A stretch of DNA of 45,650 bases, from NCBI GenBank assembly GCA_041567315.1, contig JBFGCA010000026.1, positions 1 to 45,650 on the forward strand, written 5' to 3'. Within the stretch, counting starts at the first letter, position 1; the number at the start of each line of letters is the position of its first letter. The stretch comes from JBFGCA01 sp041567315. Lineage in GTDB: Bacteria; Acidobacteriota; Thermoanaerobaculia; Multivoradales; JAHEKO01. Below, in pieces: positions 1-7,361 of the stretch. A program made the translations under genes and the position numbers. A model generated the notes under the pieces. That model was not told the DNA's origin and ran no database searches. It worked only from the letters and a program-made list of their open reading frames with translations.

Positions 1-164
1 CCCCAGGCGAGCTGCCAGTCCGGAGCGAGGTCCAACGCTTTCATGCCCTCCCCGAGCAGCTCCGCCTCGTACTCGGAGATCTCCGGCTGGCAGGAGGTCA
101 AAGTCTCCCCGACATAGGTCAGGAAGGCGAAGGTGGCGGCGAGCTGGATCTGCGGATCGGTCAC
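1..164 (-). CDS. Hypothetical protein, N-terminal part (runs off window)
   Basis: An open frame of 54 complete codons begins at a GTG at 164-162 and runs off the left edge. A strong Shine-Dalgarno (GGAGGAA) lies just upstream of the GTG, which decides the start. The visible product begins MTDPQIQLAATFAFLTYVGE and is acidic and mostly helical-looking, with no membrane segment or signal peptide. I do not recognise a family from this fragment. It is divergent from the downstream RNA methyltransferase gene, with about 100 bp between them. Function unknown. Confidence 0.6.
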   Translation of the reverse strand, partial: MTDPQIQLAATFAFLTYVGETLTSCQPEISEYEAELLGEGMKALDLAPDWQLAW

Positions 165-230
165 GGCGGCTTCCTCCGGGTTCGGGAGCGATCGGGGGAT
201 CAGGACGGCAAGCGACTATCCCATACCGGC

Positions 231-259
231 CTGCCGCTCGGTCTGGCGCGCGGTAGATT
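231..259 (+). promoter_or_regulatory. Putative promoter of the TrmJ-like gene, leaderless type
   Basis: A TAGATT box (254-259) fits the bacterial -10 consensus TANNNT, and a weak -35-like CTGCCG lies 17 bp upstream (231-236). Only 7 nt separate the -10 box from the ATG at 267, so transcription would be expected to start at or next to the start codon. No Shine-Dalgarno precedes the ATG. Confidence 0.5.
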
Positions 260-266
260 GCGGACC

Positions 267-1052
267 ATGCGGCGGACGCGGCCGGCGGTGGTCCTGGTGC
301 GGCCCCAGGAGGAGGGCAACGTCGGCGCGGCGGCGCGGGCGATGGCCAACATGGGGTTGGGCGAGCTGGTGCTGGTCGAGCCGGCGCCGGCGCTGGGGAC
401 GACCGCGCGGGCGTTCGCGGTGGGCGCCGGGGCGGTTCTCGACGGGGCGCGGCGCGCCGGCTCGCTCGCGGAGGCGCTGGCCCCCTACCGGCGGGTGGTG
501 GGCACCACCTCGGCGCGCAGCCGCGAGCTGCCGGCGACCCCGATCGGCCCCCGGGAGCTGCCGGCGCTCCTCGCCGCCGATCCGCCCGGCACCCCCGCCG
601 CCCTGGTGTTCGGGCCCGAAGCCTCGGGGCTCACCAACGACGAGCTGGCGCGCTGCAGCCCGCTGGTGCGGGTCCCCTGCGCGCCGCGCCAGCCGACCCT
701 CAACCTCGCCCAGGCGGTCCTGCTGCTGGCCTGGGAGCTGCGCGCCGCGGCGGGTGTGGCGCCGGCGGCGGCCCCGGGTGAGCCGCCGGCCACCGCCGGC
801 GAGGTCGAGGCGCTCTTCGAGCAGGCGCTGCCGGTGCTCAAGACGGCCGGCTTCGAGCGCGACGACTCCTTCCAGAGCGTGGTTCGCGATCTGCGGCGGC
901 TGGCGGCGCGAGCCGGTCCCACCAGCCGCGAGGTGACCATCCTGCGCGGTCTGTTCCGGCGGCTGGGACACGCCCTGGCGCGGGGCGGCGCCCGCCGCGG
1001 CGGCGACGTCGGCAGTGGTCCCGGCGGGGGTCCCGGCGGGGGCTCCACTTGA
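267..1052 (+). CDS. TrmJ-like tRNA 2'-O-methyltransferase (SpoU/TrmH family)
   Basis: This is a SPOUT-class S-adenosylmethionine RNA 2'-O-ribose methyltransferase, 261 aa from the ATG at 267. All three SpoU motifs are visible: motif 1 (VRPQEEGNVGAAARAMANMG, near residues 11-30) with the conserved N and R, motif 2 (LVFGPEASGLTNDEL, about 113-127), and motif 3 (LNLAQAVLLLAWEL, about 146-159). The C-terminal helical extension and the VVLVRP start resemble TrmJ (tRNA Cm32/Um32), but other TrmH paralogues cannot be excluded. An in-frame TTG at 258 lies inside the predicted -10 box, so the ATG is preferred. The last ~25 residues are a low-complexity Gly/Arg tail. The next gene begins 16 nt later with its own -10-like box. 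Confidence 0.85.
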   Translation: MRRTRPAVVLVRPQEEGNVGAAARAMANMGLGELVLVEPAPALGTTARAFAVGAGAVLDGARRAGSLAEALAPYRRVVGTTSARSRELPATPIGPRELPALLAADPPGTPAALVFGPEASGLTNDELARCSPLVRVPCAPRQPTLNLAQAVLLLAWELRAAAGVAPAAAPGEPPATAGEVEALFEQALPVLKTAGFERDDSFQSVVRDLRRLAARAGPTSREVTILRGLFRRLGHALARGGARRGGDVGSGPGGGPGGGST

Positions 1053-1058
1053 TACAGT
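1053..1058 (+). promoter_or_regulatory. Putative -10 box before the aldolase gene
   Basis: TACAGT directly follows the TrmJ-like stop codon and lies 10 nt before the ATG at 1069. No Shine-Dalgarno is present in this spacer. It matches the TANNNT boxes before other operon-first genes in the window. No clear -35 is visible, so the gene may also be read from the upstream transcript. Confidence 0.35.
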
Positions 1059-1068
1059 CGGACGCTCT

Positions 1069-1722
1069 ATGAGAGCGGCACGCGCCACCCACCGGGGCGT
1101 GGCCGCCAGCCTGGCTGCAGCCCCGGTGATCGGGGTCGTGCGCACCGACTCGTGGAGTGCCGCGGCCCAGCTGGCCCACCTGTTCATCGACGGCGGCATC
1201 GAGCTGGTCGAGATCACCTTCACCGTGCCGGAGGCCCTGTCGCTGGTCCGCGAGCTGCTGACCGAGCGCGGCCCCGACGGTCCGCCCTGGATCGGCATGG
1301 GCACGGTGACCGAGGCCGAGCGGGCGGCGGCGGCGGTCGAGGCCGGCGCCGAGTTCCTGGTCTCCCCCAACACCAACCCCGAGGTGGCAGGGATCGCCCG
1401 CCGCTCGCAGATCTACCTGGTGCTGGGGGCGCTCACCCCCACCGAGATCGTCGCCGCCCGCGAGCTGGGCGCCGATCTGGTCAAGGTCTATCCGCTGCCG
1501 CCGGTGGGCGGCGCCGGCTATCTGGCGACCGTGCGCCAGCCGCTGGGCGACCTGCCGATGCTGGCCGCCGGCGGCTTCGGGGTGGACGAGATCCCGGCCT
1601 ACCGGGAGGCCGGCGCCGTCGCCTTCGGCATCGGCGGGCCGCTGGTGAGCGGCAGCGACCGCGAGACCCGCCGCCGGATCCGCCGGGCGCTCGAGCTGGC
1701 CCGCGGCGAGGAGCCGAAGTGA
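1069..1722 (+). CDS. Bifunctional KHG/KDPG aldolase family protein
   Basis: A class I (Schiff-base) aldolase of the 2-keto-3-deoxy-6-phosphogluconate / 4-hydroxy-2-oxoglutarate family, 217 aa, a full-length single TIM barrel. Visible family features are the glutamate of VEITFTVPEA, the GMGTV loop (T73 of E. coli Eda), and the Schiff-base lysine in ADLVKVYP. The arginine that follows the glutamate in E. coli (LRT) is Thr-Val here, so the substrate or phosphate pocket probably differs. The neighbours do not form an Entner-Doudoroff operon, so the substrate is uncertain. The ATG at 1069 matches the family N-terminus; an upstream in-frame GTG would overlap the preceding gene. The next gene overlaps by 4 bp (GTGA). 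Confidence 0.8.
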   Translation: MRAARATHRGVAASLAAAPVIGVVRTDSWSAAAQLAHLFIDGGIELVEITFTVPEALSLVRELLTERGPDGPPWIGMGTVTEAERAAAAVEAGAEFLVSPNTNPEVAGIARRSQIYLVLGALTPTEIVAARELGADLVKVYPLPPVGGAGYLATVRQPLGDLPMLAAGGFGVDEIPAYREAGAVAFGIGGPLVSGSDRETRRRIRRALELARGEEPK

Positions 1723-2141
1723 AGCAGGAGACCGCCGCCCCCCGCCACGTGGTCTTCGACCCGACGCCGGAGATCTTCGCCACCGACGCCGGCGGCTCGT
1801 TCTGGTTTCCCCTGGTGGTCGGCGGCGCCACCCGGCTGGCCACCGCCGGCTACGACGAGGCACGGATCCTGGTCTCGTTGTGGCACCCCTCGCGCCAGCG
1901 CGCCATCGACCTCGACCGCGCCTACGTCGAGGTGCGGGGCTGCTTCGACCCCCAGGAGGAGCACTGGACCCGGCTGGCCGAGATCGAGCCGGTGGTGCCA
2001 CCCTACGACGCCGGCGAAACCTTCGACGGCTGGATCATCCTGCCGGTGTTCGCCACCCAGAGCGCCTTCGCGGTCGCCGGCAGCGGCTTCCACCCGCGGG
2101 CCCGGCTGCAGGTCCGCGCCAGCGCCTATCTGGTGGCCTGA
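1719..2141 (+). CDS. Hypothetical protein, 140 aa
   Basis: Starts with a GTG overlapping the aldolase stop (GTGA), so translational coupling is likely. The product is soluble, with many beta-type stretches and aromatic residues (GGSFWFPLVV, FDGWIILPVF, ARLQVRASAYL) and no signal peptide or membrane helix. It could be a small beta-sandwich or carbohydrate/ligand-binding fold, but I do not recognise the family. Coupling to the aldolase is the only functional clue. It ends 20 bp before the convergent macrodomain gene. Confidence 0.7.
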   Translation: MKQETAAPRHVVFDPTPEIFATDAGGSFWFPLVVGGATRLATAGYDEARILVSLWHPSRQRAIDLDRAYVEVRGCFDPQEEHWTRLAEIEPVVPPYDAGETFDGWIILPVFATQSAFAVAGSGFHPRARLQVRASAYLVA

Positions 2142-2161
2142 GCGGCCGGGCCGGCTCGCGG

Positions 2162-2713
2162 CTACCGGAAGCCCAGCCGCAGCACGTTGCGGAAGGTGGT
2201 GAAGGCCTCCTCGCCGTGGAGGACGACCACCACCTGCTCGAGCTTGGTGCCGCCCTGGATGTAGCGGTGGATCTCGGTCAGCACGATCCGCGCGCAGCGG
2301 TCCATCGGGAAGCCGAAGTTGCCGGTCGAGATCGCCGGCAGGGCGATCGACTTGAGGCCGTGGCGGTCGGCCAGCGCCAGCGAGGAGCGCACCGCCGAGG
2401 CCAGCTTGCGGTCCTCGTCGCCTTCGCCCATCTGCGGGCCGACGGCGTGGATGACGTGCTTCATCGGCAGGTTGCCGGCGCCGGTGATCACCGCCGTGCC
2501 CACCGCCGTGCCCTTGATGCGATCGCACTCCTTCTGGATCGACGGCCCGCCCTTCTCGCGGATGGCGCCCGCCACGCCGCTGCCCAGCTGCAGCTTCTTG
2601 TTGGCCGGGTTGACGATGGCGTCCACCTCGAGCTCGGTGATGTCGCCTTCGAGCAGCTCGAAGCTGGTGGAGTTCATCTTGATCGAGACTTTGAGCTGGG
2701 TCTTTTCGGCCAT
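2162..2713 (-). CDS. Macrodomain protein (O-acetyl-ADP-ribose deacetylase type)
   Basis: Single macrodomain of 183 aa. Visible ADP-ribose-binding motifs are GDIT (residues 23-26), VNPANKKL (34-41, with the Asn common to catalytically active macrodomains), the GSGVAGAI loop (44-51), and the phosphate loop STGNFGFP (129-136). It probably hydrolyses O-acetyl-ADP-ribose or removes ADP-ribose from proteins, or only binds it. It has about 20 extra N-terminal residues before the domain. The ATG at 2713 is preceded by a G-rich Shine-Dalgarno-like tract. It is divergent from argS; no ADP-ribosyltransferase toxin is seen nearby, so a housekeeping role is more likely than toxin-antitoxin. Confidence 0.88.
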   Translation of the reverse strand: MAEKTQLKVSIKMNSTSFELLEGDITELEVDAIVNPANKKLQLGSGVAGAIREKGGPSIQKECDRIKGTAVGTAVITGAGNLPMKHVIHAVGPQMGEGDEDRKLASAVRSSLALADRHGLKSIALPAISTGNFGFPMDRCARIVLTEIHRYIQGGTKLEQVVVVLHGEEAFTTFRNVLRLGFR

Positions 2714-2808
2714 ACTGGGTCCCCCCGAGAGCGAGCCGTGCCGGTCCGGCCTACCGGGTCAAAGCCGAGGCTCTGTGGACTGAAGGATGTCCGTGCCGTC
2801 CGGCACCC

Positions 2809-2831
2809 GGGCGGCGCTGCACCCGCCGCCC
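2809..2831. repeat. Hairpin in the macrodomain/argS divergent gap
   Basis: A perfect 8-bp stem (GGGCGGCG at 2809-2816, CGCCGCCC at 2824-2831) with a 7-nt loop lies between the two divergent start sites. It has no T-tract on either side. It could be an operator, an attenuating structure in the macrodomain leader, or simple GC-rich structure. Confidence 0.35.
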
Positions 2832-2873
2832 CGGTGGCGTCTTCCTGATCATATCAAGCGCGCGCCCGCGCGG

Positions 2874-2879
2874 TAGACT
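2874..2879 (+). promoter_or_regulatory. Putative -10 box of argS
   Basis: TAGACT ends 9 nt before the argS ATG at 2889. The spacer is C-rich and has no Shine-Dalgarno, consistent with a leaderless or nearly leaderless transcript. No convincing -35 is visible. Confidence 0.45.
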
Positions 2880-2888
2880 GCCGCCCCC

Positions 2889-4838
2889 ATGCTGACCGCC
2901 TTGCAGCGCGAGATGGCCGCTCTGCTGGCGGCGCGGATCGCCGACCTGTACGGCGTCGAGCACCGGCCGGCGATGGAGATCCCGCCCCGCCGCGAGCTCG
3001 GCGACCTGGCCTTCCCGGCGGCCCTGCATCTGGCCCGCGAGCTGCGGCGCAAGCCGCGCGAGATCGCCACCGAGCTGGCCGCCGAGCTGCCCCGACCCGC
3101 CTGGGTGCGGGAGGTCAAGGTCCAGGGCGCCGGCTATCTCAACGTCTACCTGGACCGCAGCGCCCTGGCCGCCCGGCTGCTGGCCGAGCCGCTGCTGGGA
3201 GGACCGCCGGCCGAGGGGCGTTCCGCCGAGCAGGCACCGGCCGAGAAGGTGATCGTCGAGCACACCAACATCAACCCCAACAAGGCGGCCCACATCGGCC
3301 ATCTGCGCAACGCGGTGCTCGGCGACGTGCTGGTCCGCGTGCTGCGCGCCCTCGGCCACCCGGTCGAAGCCCAGAACTACATCGACGACACCGGCGTCCA
3401 GCTGGCCGACGTGGTGGTGGGCTTTCGCGACCTGCGCGGGATGACTCTCGACGAGGTGGCGGCGCTGCCCGAGCCCTTCGACTACTACTGCTGGGACCTC
3501 TACGCCGAGGTCGGCCGCTGGTACGGCGAGGAGCCCGGCCGCGACGAGCTGCGGCGCAAGACCCTCCACGCCCTCGAGCAGGGGCGCGGCGAGCGCGCCG
3601 AGCTCGGCCGGCTGGTCTGCCGGCGGATCGTCGGGCGCCATCTGCGCACCATGCGGCGGCTGGGGATCGGCTACGACCTGCTGACCTACGAAGGGGCGAT
3701 CCTCGGCCTCGACTTCTTCTCCCGCGCCTTCGAGCGCCTCGAGGAGCGCGGCGCCGTCCAGCTCGAGAAGGGCGGCCGCAACGCCGGCTGCTGGGTGATG
3801 CCGCTGGCCGGCAGCGAGGAGTTCGCCGGGCTCGAGGACCCCGACAAGGTCATCGTGCGCTCCGATGGCACGGTGACCTACGTCGGCAAGGACATCGCCT
3901 ACCAGCTGTGGAAGTTCGGACTGCTGGACCGCGACTTCGGCTACCGCCGCTGGCCCGAGGAGGAGGTCTGGGAGGCGGTCACCGACGGCGACGCCGAGCA
4001 CCCCGACTTCGGCGGCGCGCAGCGCGTGATCAACGTCATCGACGCCCGCCAGAGTTATCTGCAGAAGATCGTGCGGGCCGGGCTCGAGGCGCTGGGGCAC
4101 GCCGAGGAGGCCGCGCGCTCGATCCACTTCGCCTACGAGATGGTGTCGCTGTCGGCGGCCACCGCCCGCCAGCTCGGCTTTCTCGACGACGGCGACGGCG
4201 ACGGCGACAAGCGGCTCGAGATGTCGGGCCGCAAGGGGATCGGGGTCAAGGCCGACGACCTGATCGACCAGCTCGAAGCCAAGAGCCGCGACGAGATCGC
4301 CCAGCGTAACCGCGACCTCGACGCCGCCGAGCTGGACCGGCTGGCGCGGCAGATCGCCACCGCCGCGCTGCGCTTCTTCATGGTCAAGGCGACCACCAAC
4401 CGGGTGATCGCCTTCGACCTCGACGAGGCGCTCAACTTCGAGGGCGAGTCGGGGCCCTATCTGCAGTACTCGGCGGTGCGCGCCCGCAACATCCGGCGCC
4501 GGCTGGCCGAGGAGGGGCTGGCCGCCGAGATCGCCGCCGCCGAGGTCGAGGCGCTGCCCGCGGCGGTGTGGGCCGACGACCTCTGGGACCTGGTGCTGGG
4601 CGTCGCCCAGCTGCCCCGCAAGCTGGAGGCGGCGGGCTCCAGCCTGGAGCTGTCGCTGCTCGCCCGCCACGCCCTCGAGCTGGCCCAGGGGTTCCACGCC
4701 GTCTATCACCGCCACCCGATCCTCCAGGAGCCCGACCCGGCCCAGCGCGGCGCCCGGCTGGCCGCCACCCAGGTCTTCCTGCGCGGTCTCGAGGCGCTCA
4801 CCGGCCTGCTCGGGGTGCCGCTGCCCGAGCGGATGTAG
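2889..4838 (+). CDS. argS: Arginyl-tRNA synthetase
   Basis: Class I aminoacyl-tRNA synthetase charging tRNA-Arg, cytoplasmic, 649 aa (slightly longer than typical). The N-terminal additional domain (about 1-110) is followed by the Rossmann core with a HIGH motif (HIGHLRNAVLGD, from about residue 135) and the arginine-site region QNYIDDTGVQLADV. The KMSKS counterpart is MSGRKG (near 445), as in many ArgRS. The C-terminal DALR anticodon-binding domain includes GPYLQYSAVRARNI. A small acidic GAC/GGC repeat encodes DDGDGDGDK just before the KMSKS loop, probably a surface insertion. DUF3052 follows 8 nt after the stop, so the two are likely co-transcribed. Confidence 0.96.
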   Translation: MLTALQREMAALLAARIADLYGVEHRPAMEIPPRRELGDLAFPAALHLARELRRKPREIATELAAELPRPAWVREVKVQGAGYLNVYLDRSALAARLLAEPLLGGPPAEGRSAEQAPAEKVIVEHTNINPNKAAHIGHLRNAVLGDVLVRVLRALGHPVEAQNYIDDTGVQLADVVVGFRDLRGMTLDEVAALPEPFDYYCWDLYAEVGRWYGEEPGRDELRRKTLHALEQGRGERAELGRLVCRRIVGRHLRTMRRLGIGYDLLTYEGAILGLDFFSRAFERLEERGAVQLEKGGRNAGCWVMPLAGSEEFAGLEDPDKVIVRSDGTVTYVGKDIAYQLWKFGLLDRDFGYRRWPEEEVWEAVTDGDAEHPDFGGAQRVINVIDARQSYLQKIVRAGLEALGHAEEAARSIHFAYEMVSLSAATARQLGFLDDGDGDGDKRLEMSGRKGIGVKADDLIDQLEAKSRDEIAQRNRDLDAAELDRLARQIATAALRFFMVKATTNRVIAFDLDEALNFEGESGPYLQYSAVRARNIRRRLAEEGLAAEIAAAEVEALPAAVWADDLWDLVLGVAQLPRKLEAAGSSLELSLLARHALELAQGFHAVYHRHPILQEPDPAQRGARLAATQVFLRGLEALTGLLGVPLPERM

Positions 4839-4846
4839 GAGCGGCC

Positions 4847-5272
4847 ATGGCCAAGACCGCCGGCTATTCGGGGACCCCGCTGTTCAAGAAACTGGGCATC
4901 CGCGAGGGCACGCGGGTGGGTCTCGCCGGCGCCCCCGAGGGCTTCGAGGCGGCGCTGGAGCCGCTTCCCGAGAAGGCGCGGGTAGGCCGGCGGATCGCCG
5001 GCCAGCAGGACGTCATCGTCCTCTTCGTGAGGCGGCGGGCCGACCTCGAGCGCCGCTTCCCTCAGCTCGCCCGGCGGCTGGACCCGGCCGGCGGCCTGTG
5101 GGTGGCGTGGCCCAAGAAGGCCTCCGGGGTGGCCACCGACCTGGCCTTCGAGCCGGTGCAACGGGTCGGGCTCGACGCCGGGCTGGTCGACAACAAGGTC
5201 TGCGCGGTGGACGAGACCTGGTCGGGTCTGCGCTTCGTCTACCGCCTCGCCGACCGGCCGAAGCGCCGCTGA
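4847..5272 (+). CDS. DUF3052 family protein
   Basis: A 141-aa soluble protein matching the DUF3052 pattern: AGYSGTPLFKKLGIREGTRV near the N-terminus, a central hydrophobic strand with a basic stretch (DVIVLFVRRRADLE), the GGLWVAWPKKASG signature, and a C-terminal VGLVDNKV-like segment (here LDAGLVDNKVCAVDETWSG). These proteins are common in Actinobacteria and Acidobacteria and have no established function. The ATG at 4847 lies 8 nt after argS and gives the family N-terminus. The following methyltransferase starts 22 nt later, so argS-DUF3052-methyltransferase may be one unit. Confidence 0.85.
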   Translation: MAKTAGYSGTPLFKKLGIREGTRVGLAGAPEGFEAALEPLPEKARVGRRIAGQQDVIVLFVRRRADLERRFPQLARRLDPAGGLWVAWPKKASGVATDLAFEPVQRVGLDAGLVDNKVCAVDETWSGLRFVYRLADRPKRR

Positions 5273-5294
5273 CGGCGGGCACCGCCCGGCTGCC

Positions 5295-6065
5295 GTGACC
5301 CGCGACCCCACCCGCCGCTTCACCGGCCGGGTGGCCGACTACGCGCGCCACCGCCCCGGCTACCCGGAGGCGGCGCTCGACCACCTGGCGGCAGCCGCCC
5401 GCCTGGCCCCCGGCTCGACGATCGCCGACGTCGGTGCCGGCACCGGCATCCTCACCCGCCAGCTCCTCGACCGCGGCTACCGGGTGCTGGCGGTCGAGCC
5501 CAACGACCAGATGCGCCAGGCGGCCGCGGCGGCGCTCGGCGGCCGGCCCGGCTTCTCCAGCTTCCCCGGCCGCGCCGAGGCCACCGGGATCCCCGCCGGC
5601 GCCGCCGACCTGGTGACCGCCGCCCAAGCCTTCCACTGGTTCGACCGGTCCACGGCGCGCCAGGAGTTCCGGCGCATCCTCCGCCCCCCGGTCCGCGTCG
5701 CCCTGCTCTGGAACGAGCGCCGCAAGGAGTCCACCCCCTTCGCCCGCGCCTACGAGGCGTTCCTCCTCGAATTTGGAACCGATTACCGCCAGGTCGACCA
5801 CAGCCGCCTCGGCGACGCCGAGATCCACGAGTTCTTCGGCCCCGCCGGCGCCACCGTCCGGCTCTTCGACAACCACCAGCACCTCGACCTCGAAGGCCTC
5901 CGCGGCCGCGTCCTCTCCTGCTCCTACGTCCCCGCCCCCGACCAACCCAACCACTCGGCAATGCTGCAAGCGCTTCAGACTCTGTTCGAGACTCATGAAT
6001 CCGATGGCCTGGTCAGCCTTGAGTACGACACGCGGGTCGTCCTCGGGTGCCTCCACGATCGCTAG
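5295..6065 (+). CDS. Class I SAM-dependent methyltransferase
   Basis: A 256-aa methyltransferase of the Methyltransf_11/UbiE-like group. The N-terminal RFTGRVADYARHRPGYP segment is typical of a common small-molecule methyltransferase subfamily. Motif I is IADVGAGTGILTRQL (about 42-56), the acidic loop is VLAVEPNDQM, and AAQAFHWFD forms the post-motif region. The substrate is not predictable. The start is GTG at 5295. The last ~60 codons are less GC-rich than the rest. A 594-bp non-coding gap follows. Confidence 0.85.
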   Translation: MTRDPTRRFTGRVADYARHRPGYPEAALDHLAAAARLAPGSTIADVGAGTGILTRQLLDRGYRVLAVEPNDQMRQAAAAALGGRPGFSSFPGRAEATGIPAGAADLVTAAQAFHWFDRSTARQEFRRILRPPVRVALLWNERRKESTPFARAYEAFLLEFGTDYRQVDHSRLGDAEIHEFFGPAGATVRLFDNHQHLDLEGLRGRVLSCSYVPAPDQPNHSAMLQALQTLFETHESDGLVSLEYDTRVVLGCLHDR

Positions 6066-6126
6066 GGAACAGTAGCGAGCCCGCAAATAGGTCGATCTCG
6101 ACAAGGCTGCAGAGCAGAGAGCAGAG

Positions 6127-6250
6127 CTGGGTAAGACAGGATCTCGGCGCGGGGCCGCCGGCCGACAGCCAGGCCGTTGCGCCTCGCGACCGCATCAGTC
6201 CCCCCTCGCCACGGCGCGCCGCCAGCGCCCGTTTGTTCCGTCTTACCCAG
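6127..6250. repeat. IR-bounded segment, 124 bp
   Basis: The left arm CTGGGTAAGACAGGA (6127-6141) and right arm TCCGTCTTACCCAG (6237-6250) are inverted copies, identical except for one extra base. Just inside, GGCGC (6146-6150) can pair with GCGCC (6225-6229) across a small internal loop. The segment could fold as a long hairpin RNA or be a miniature palindromic element. No target-site duplication is obvious. Confidence 0.6.
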
Positions 6251-6506
6251 AAGAACACTCAACCCAGCGCGGTTGCCTCCGCCGATCGGCCAGTCGCGAG
6301 ACCGGACAGTTTCAAAATCGACGACCCCTTTGGAGCCAGAGAGCCGCGGCGCATCTGGCGAACGCCGACCCGGCGCGAGTCCGTACAGGGTCAGCCTCGA
6401 CAGGAGCGCCCGGAGCCGGCCGGGGTGGGGCTCGACAGGGGCCTTGAGACGAGCGCTTGCGACATGCCTCGAAGGCCACGGATCGTGCGGCGCGAAGGCG
6501 AAAGGA

Positions 6507-6545
6507 GCGGCCGGCCTCCCCTCTGAAGTCTGTCAGGCCGGCCGC
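6507..6545. repeat. GC-rich hairpin upstream of yqgE
   Basis: An 11-bp perfect stem (GCGGCCGGCCT at 6507-6517, AGGCCGGCCGC at 6535-6545) with a 17-nt loop. There is no T-run, so it is not a canonical intrinsic terminator. It lies about 80 bp upstream of the putative yqgE -10 box. Confidence 0.45.
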
Positions 6546-6627
6546 GTCCCCAGGCGCGCCCCGCCCCGGCCGGCTCTCGCCACCGGCCCACCAGCTGACC
6601 CCTCGAAGACGGCCGCCAGGGCGGCGC

Positions 6628-6633
6628 TATACT
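6628..6633 (+). promoter_or_regulatory. Putative -10 box before yqgE
   Basis: TATACT is the closest match to the consensus -10 in this gap and lies 26 nt before the ATG at 6660, giving a short leader of about 20 nt. No Shine-Dalgarno is obvious in the C-rich leader. Confidence 0.45.
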
Positions 6634-6659
6634 GATCTTGTTCCACCTGCCCCACTTGC

Positions 6660-7331
6660 ATGGCCACCCCACGCCTCCTCGCGGCCACGGCCCTCGCCCT
6701 CCTCGTTCCGGTGGGCGGACCCGCCGCCGATCCACCGGTGACTCAAGAGCAAGTCGAATCCGCGGCCCCCGACGAGCTGGCCGACAACCGATTCCTGGTC
6801 GCCGCCCGCCATCTGCTCGACCCCAACTTCGCCAACACCGTCGTCCTGCTGCTGAGCTACGGCGAGGGCGGGGCGATGGGCCTGGTCATCAACCGGCCCA
6901 CCGAGCTGCCGCTCGGCGAGCTGCTGCCGGCCGTCGAGTCGCTGGCCGAGAGCGGCGAGACCGTGTGGTTTGGCGGGCCGGTGGCGATCGACCGGCTGAT
7001 GATGCTGGTGCGCGCCCCGAGCCCCCCCGAGGAGGGCGAGCAGGTCTTCGAGGACGTCTACCTGGGGGGCGGTCGCGAGCTGCTCGAGCGGCTGGCAGCG
7101 CGGCCGCAGACCGGCGAGCGTTTCCGGGTCTACGCCGGCTACGCGGGCTGGGCGCCGGGCCAGCTCGAGGCCGAGGTGGGGCGAGGAGACTGGGCCATCC
7201 TGCCGGCCGACGCCGACACCGTTTTCGAGAGCGAGCCCGAGAAGATCTGGTCGAAGCTCATCGAGCGCAGCGGCGTGCGCTGGACCCGGCGGCTCCCCGA
7301 CGACTCCGCCGAGCTCCCTGCCGCCGGCTGA
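6660..7331 (+). CDS. YqgE/AlgH family protein, predicted exported
   Basis: A 223-aa protein of the YqgE/AlgH (DUF179) family. Family hallmarks are FLVAARHLLDPNFANTVVLL, GGAMGLVINRPTELPL, VWFGGPV and the C-terminal YAGYAGWAPGQLEAEV and DWAILPADADTVF. Unlike typical cytoplasmic YqgE (about 185 aa), it begins with a hydrophobic Ala/Leu-rich segment ending near VGGPAAD, which looks like a Sec signal peptide or membrane anchor. The biochemical role of the family is unclear; AlgH is linked to transcriptional effects in Pseudomonas. The ATG at 6660 is chosen because it supplies the signal peptide; starting later would lose it. It converges with the minus-strand module, with 30 bp between them. Confidence 0.85.
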   Translation: MATPRLLAATALALLVPVGGPAADPPVTQEQVESAAPDELADNRFLVAARHLLDPNFANTVVLLLSYGEGGAMGLVINRPTELPLGELLPAVESLAESGETVWFGGPVAIDRLMMLVRAPSPPEEGEQVFEDVYLGGGRELLERLAARPQTGERFRVYAGYAGWAPGQLEAEVGRGDWAILPADADTVFESEPEKIWSKLIERSGVRWTRRLPDDSAELPAAG

Positions 7332-7361
7332 GCGGCGTCCCCGCGGCCGGGGCGCGAGCGC

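Larger units (their letters stand above)
6066..6627. other. Non-coding gap with inverted repeats
   Basis: This gap of more than 500 bp has no credible coding frame: the open frames have neither recognisable motifs nor a good ribosome site, and their residue content is Arg/Pro/Ala-rich as expected from shadows. It contains an IR-bounded segment (6127-6250) and a GC-rich hairpin (6507-6545), annotated separately. Base composition is somewhat lower in GC in the first third than in flanking genes. No tRNA or known small RNA motif was recognised. Confidence 0.6.

Noticed and set aside
258..266. TTG start for the TrmJ-like gene
   Set aside because: It overlaps the predicted -10 box; the ATG at 267 is closer to the family start.
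2162..2713. Antitoxin of a DarTG-like toxin-antitoxin pair
   Set aside because: No DarT-like ADP-ribosyltransferase gene is adjacent; the neighbours are housekeeping genes.
6047..6526. Open frame of 159 codons in the gap before yqgE
   Set aside because: Residue content is that of a shadow frame, no ribosome site, no recognisable motif, and it spans the inverted repeat.
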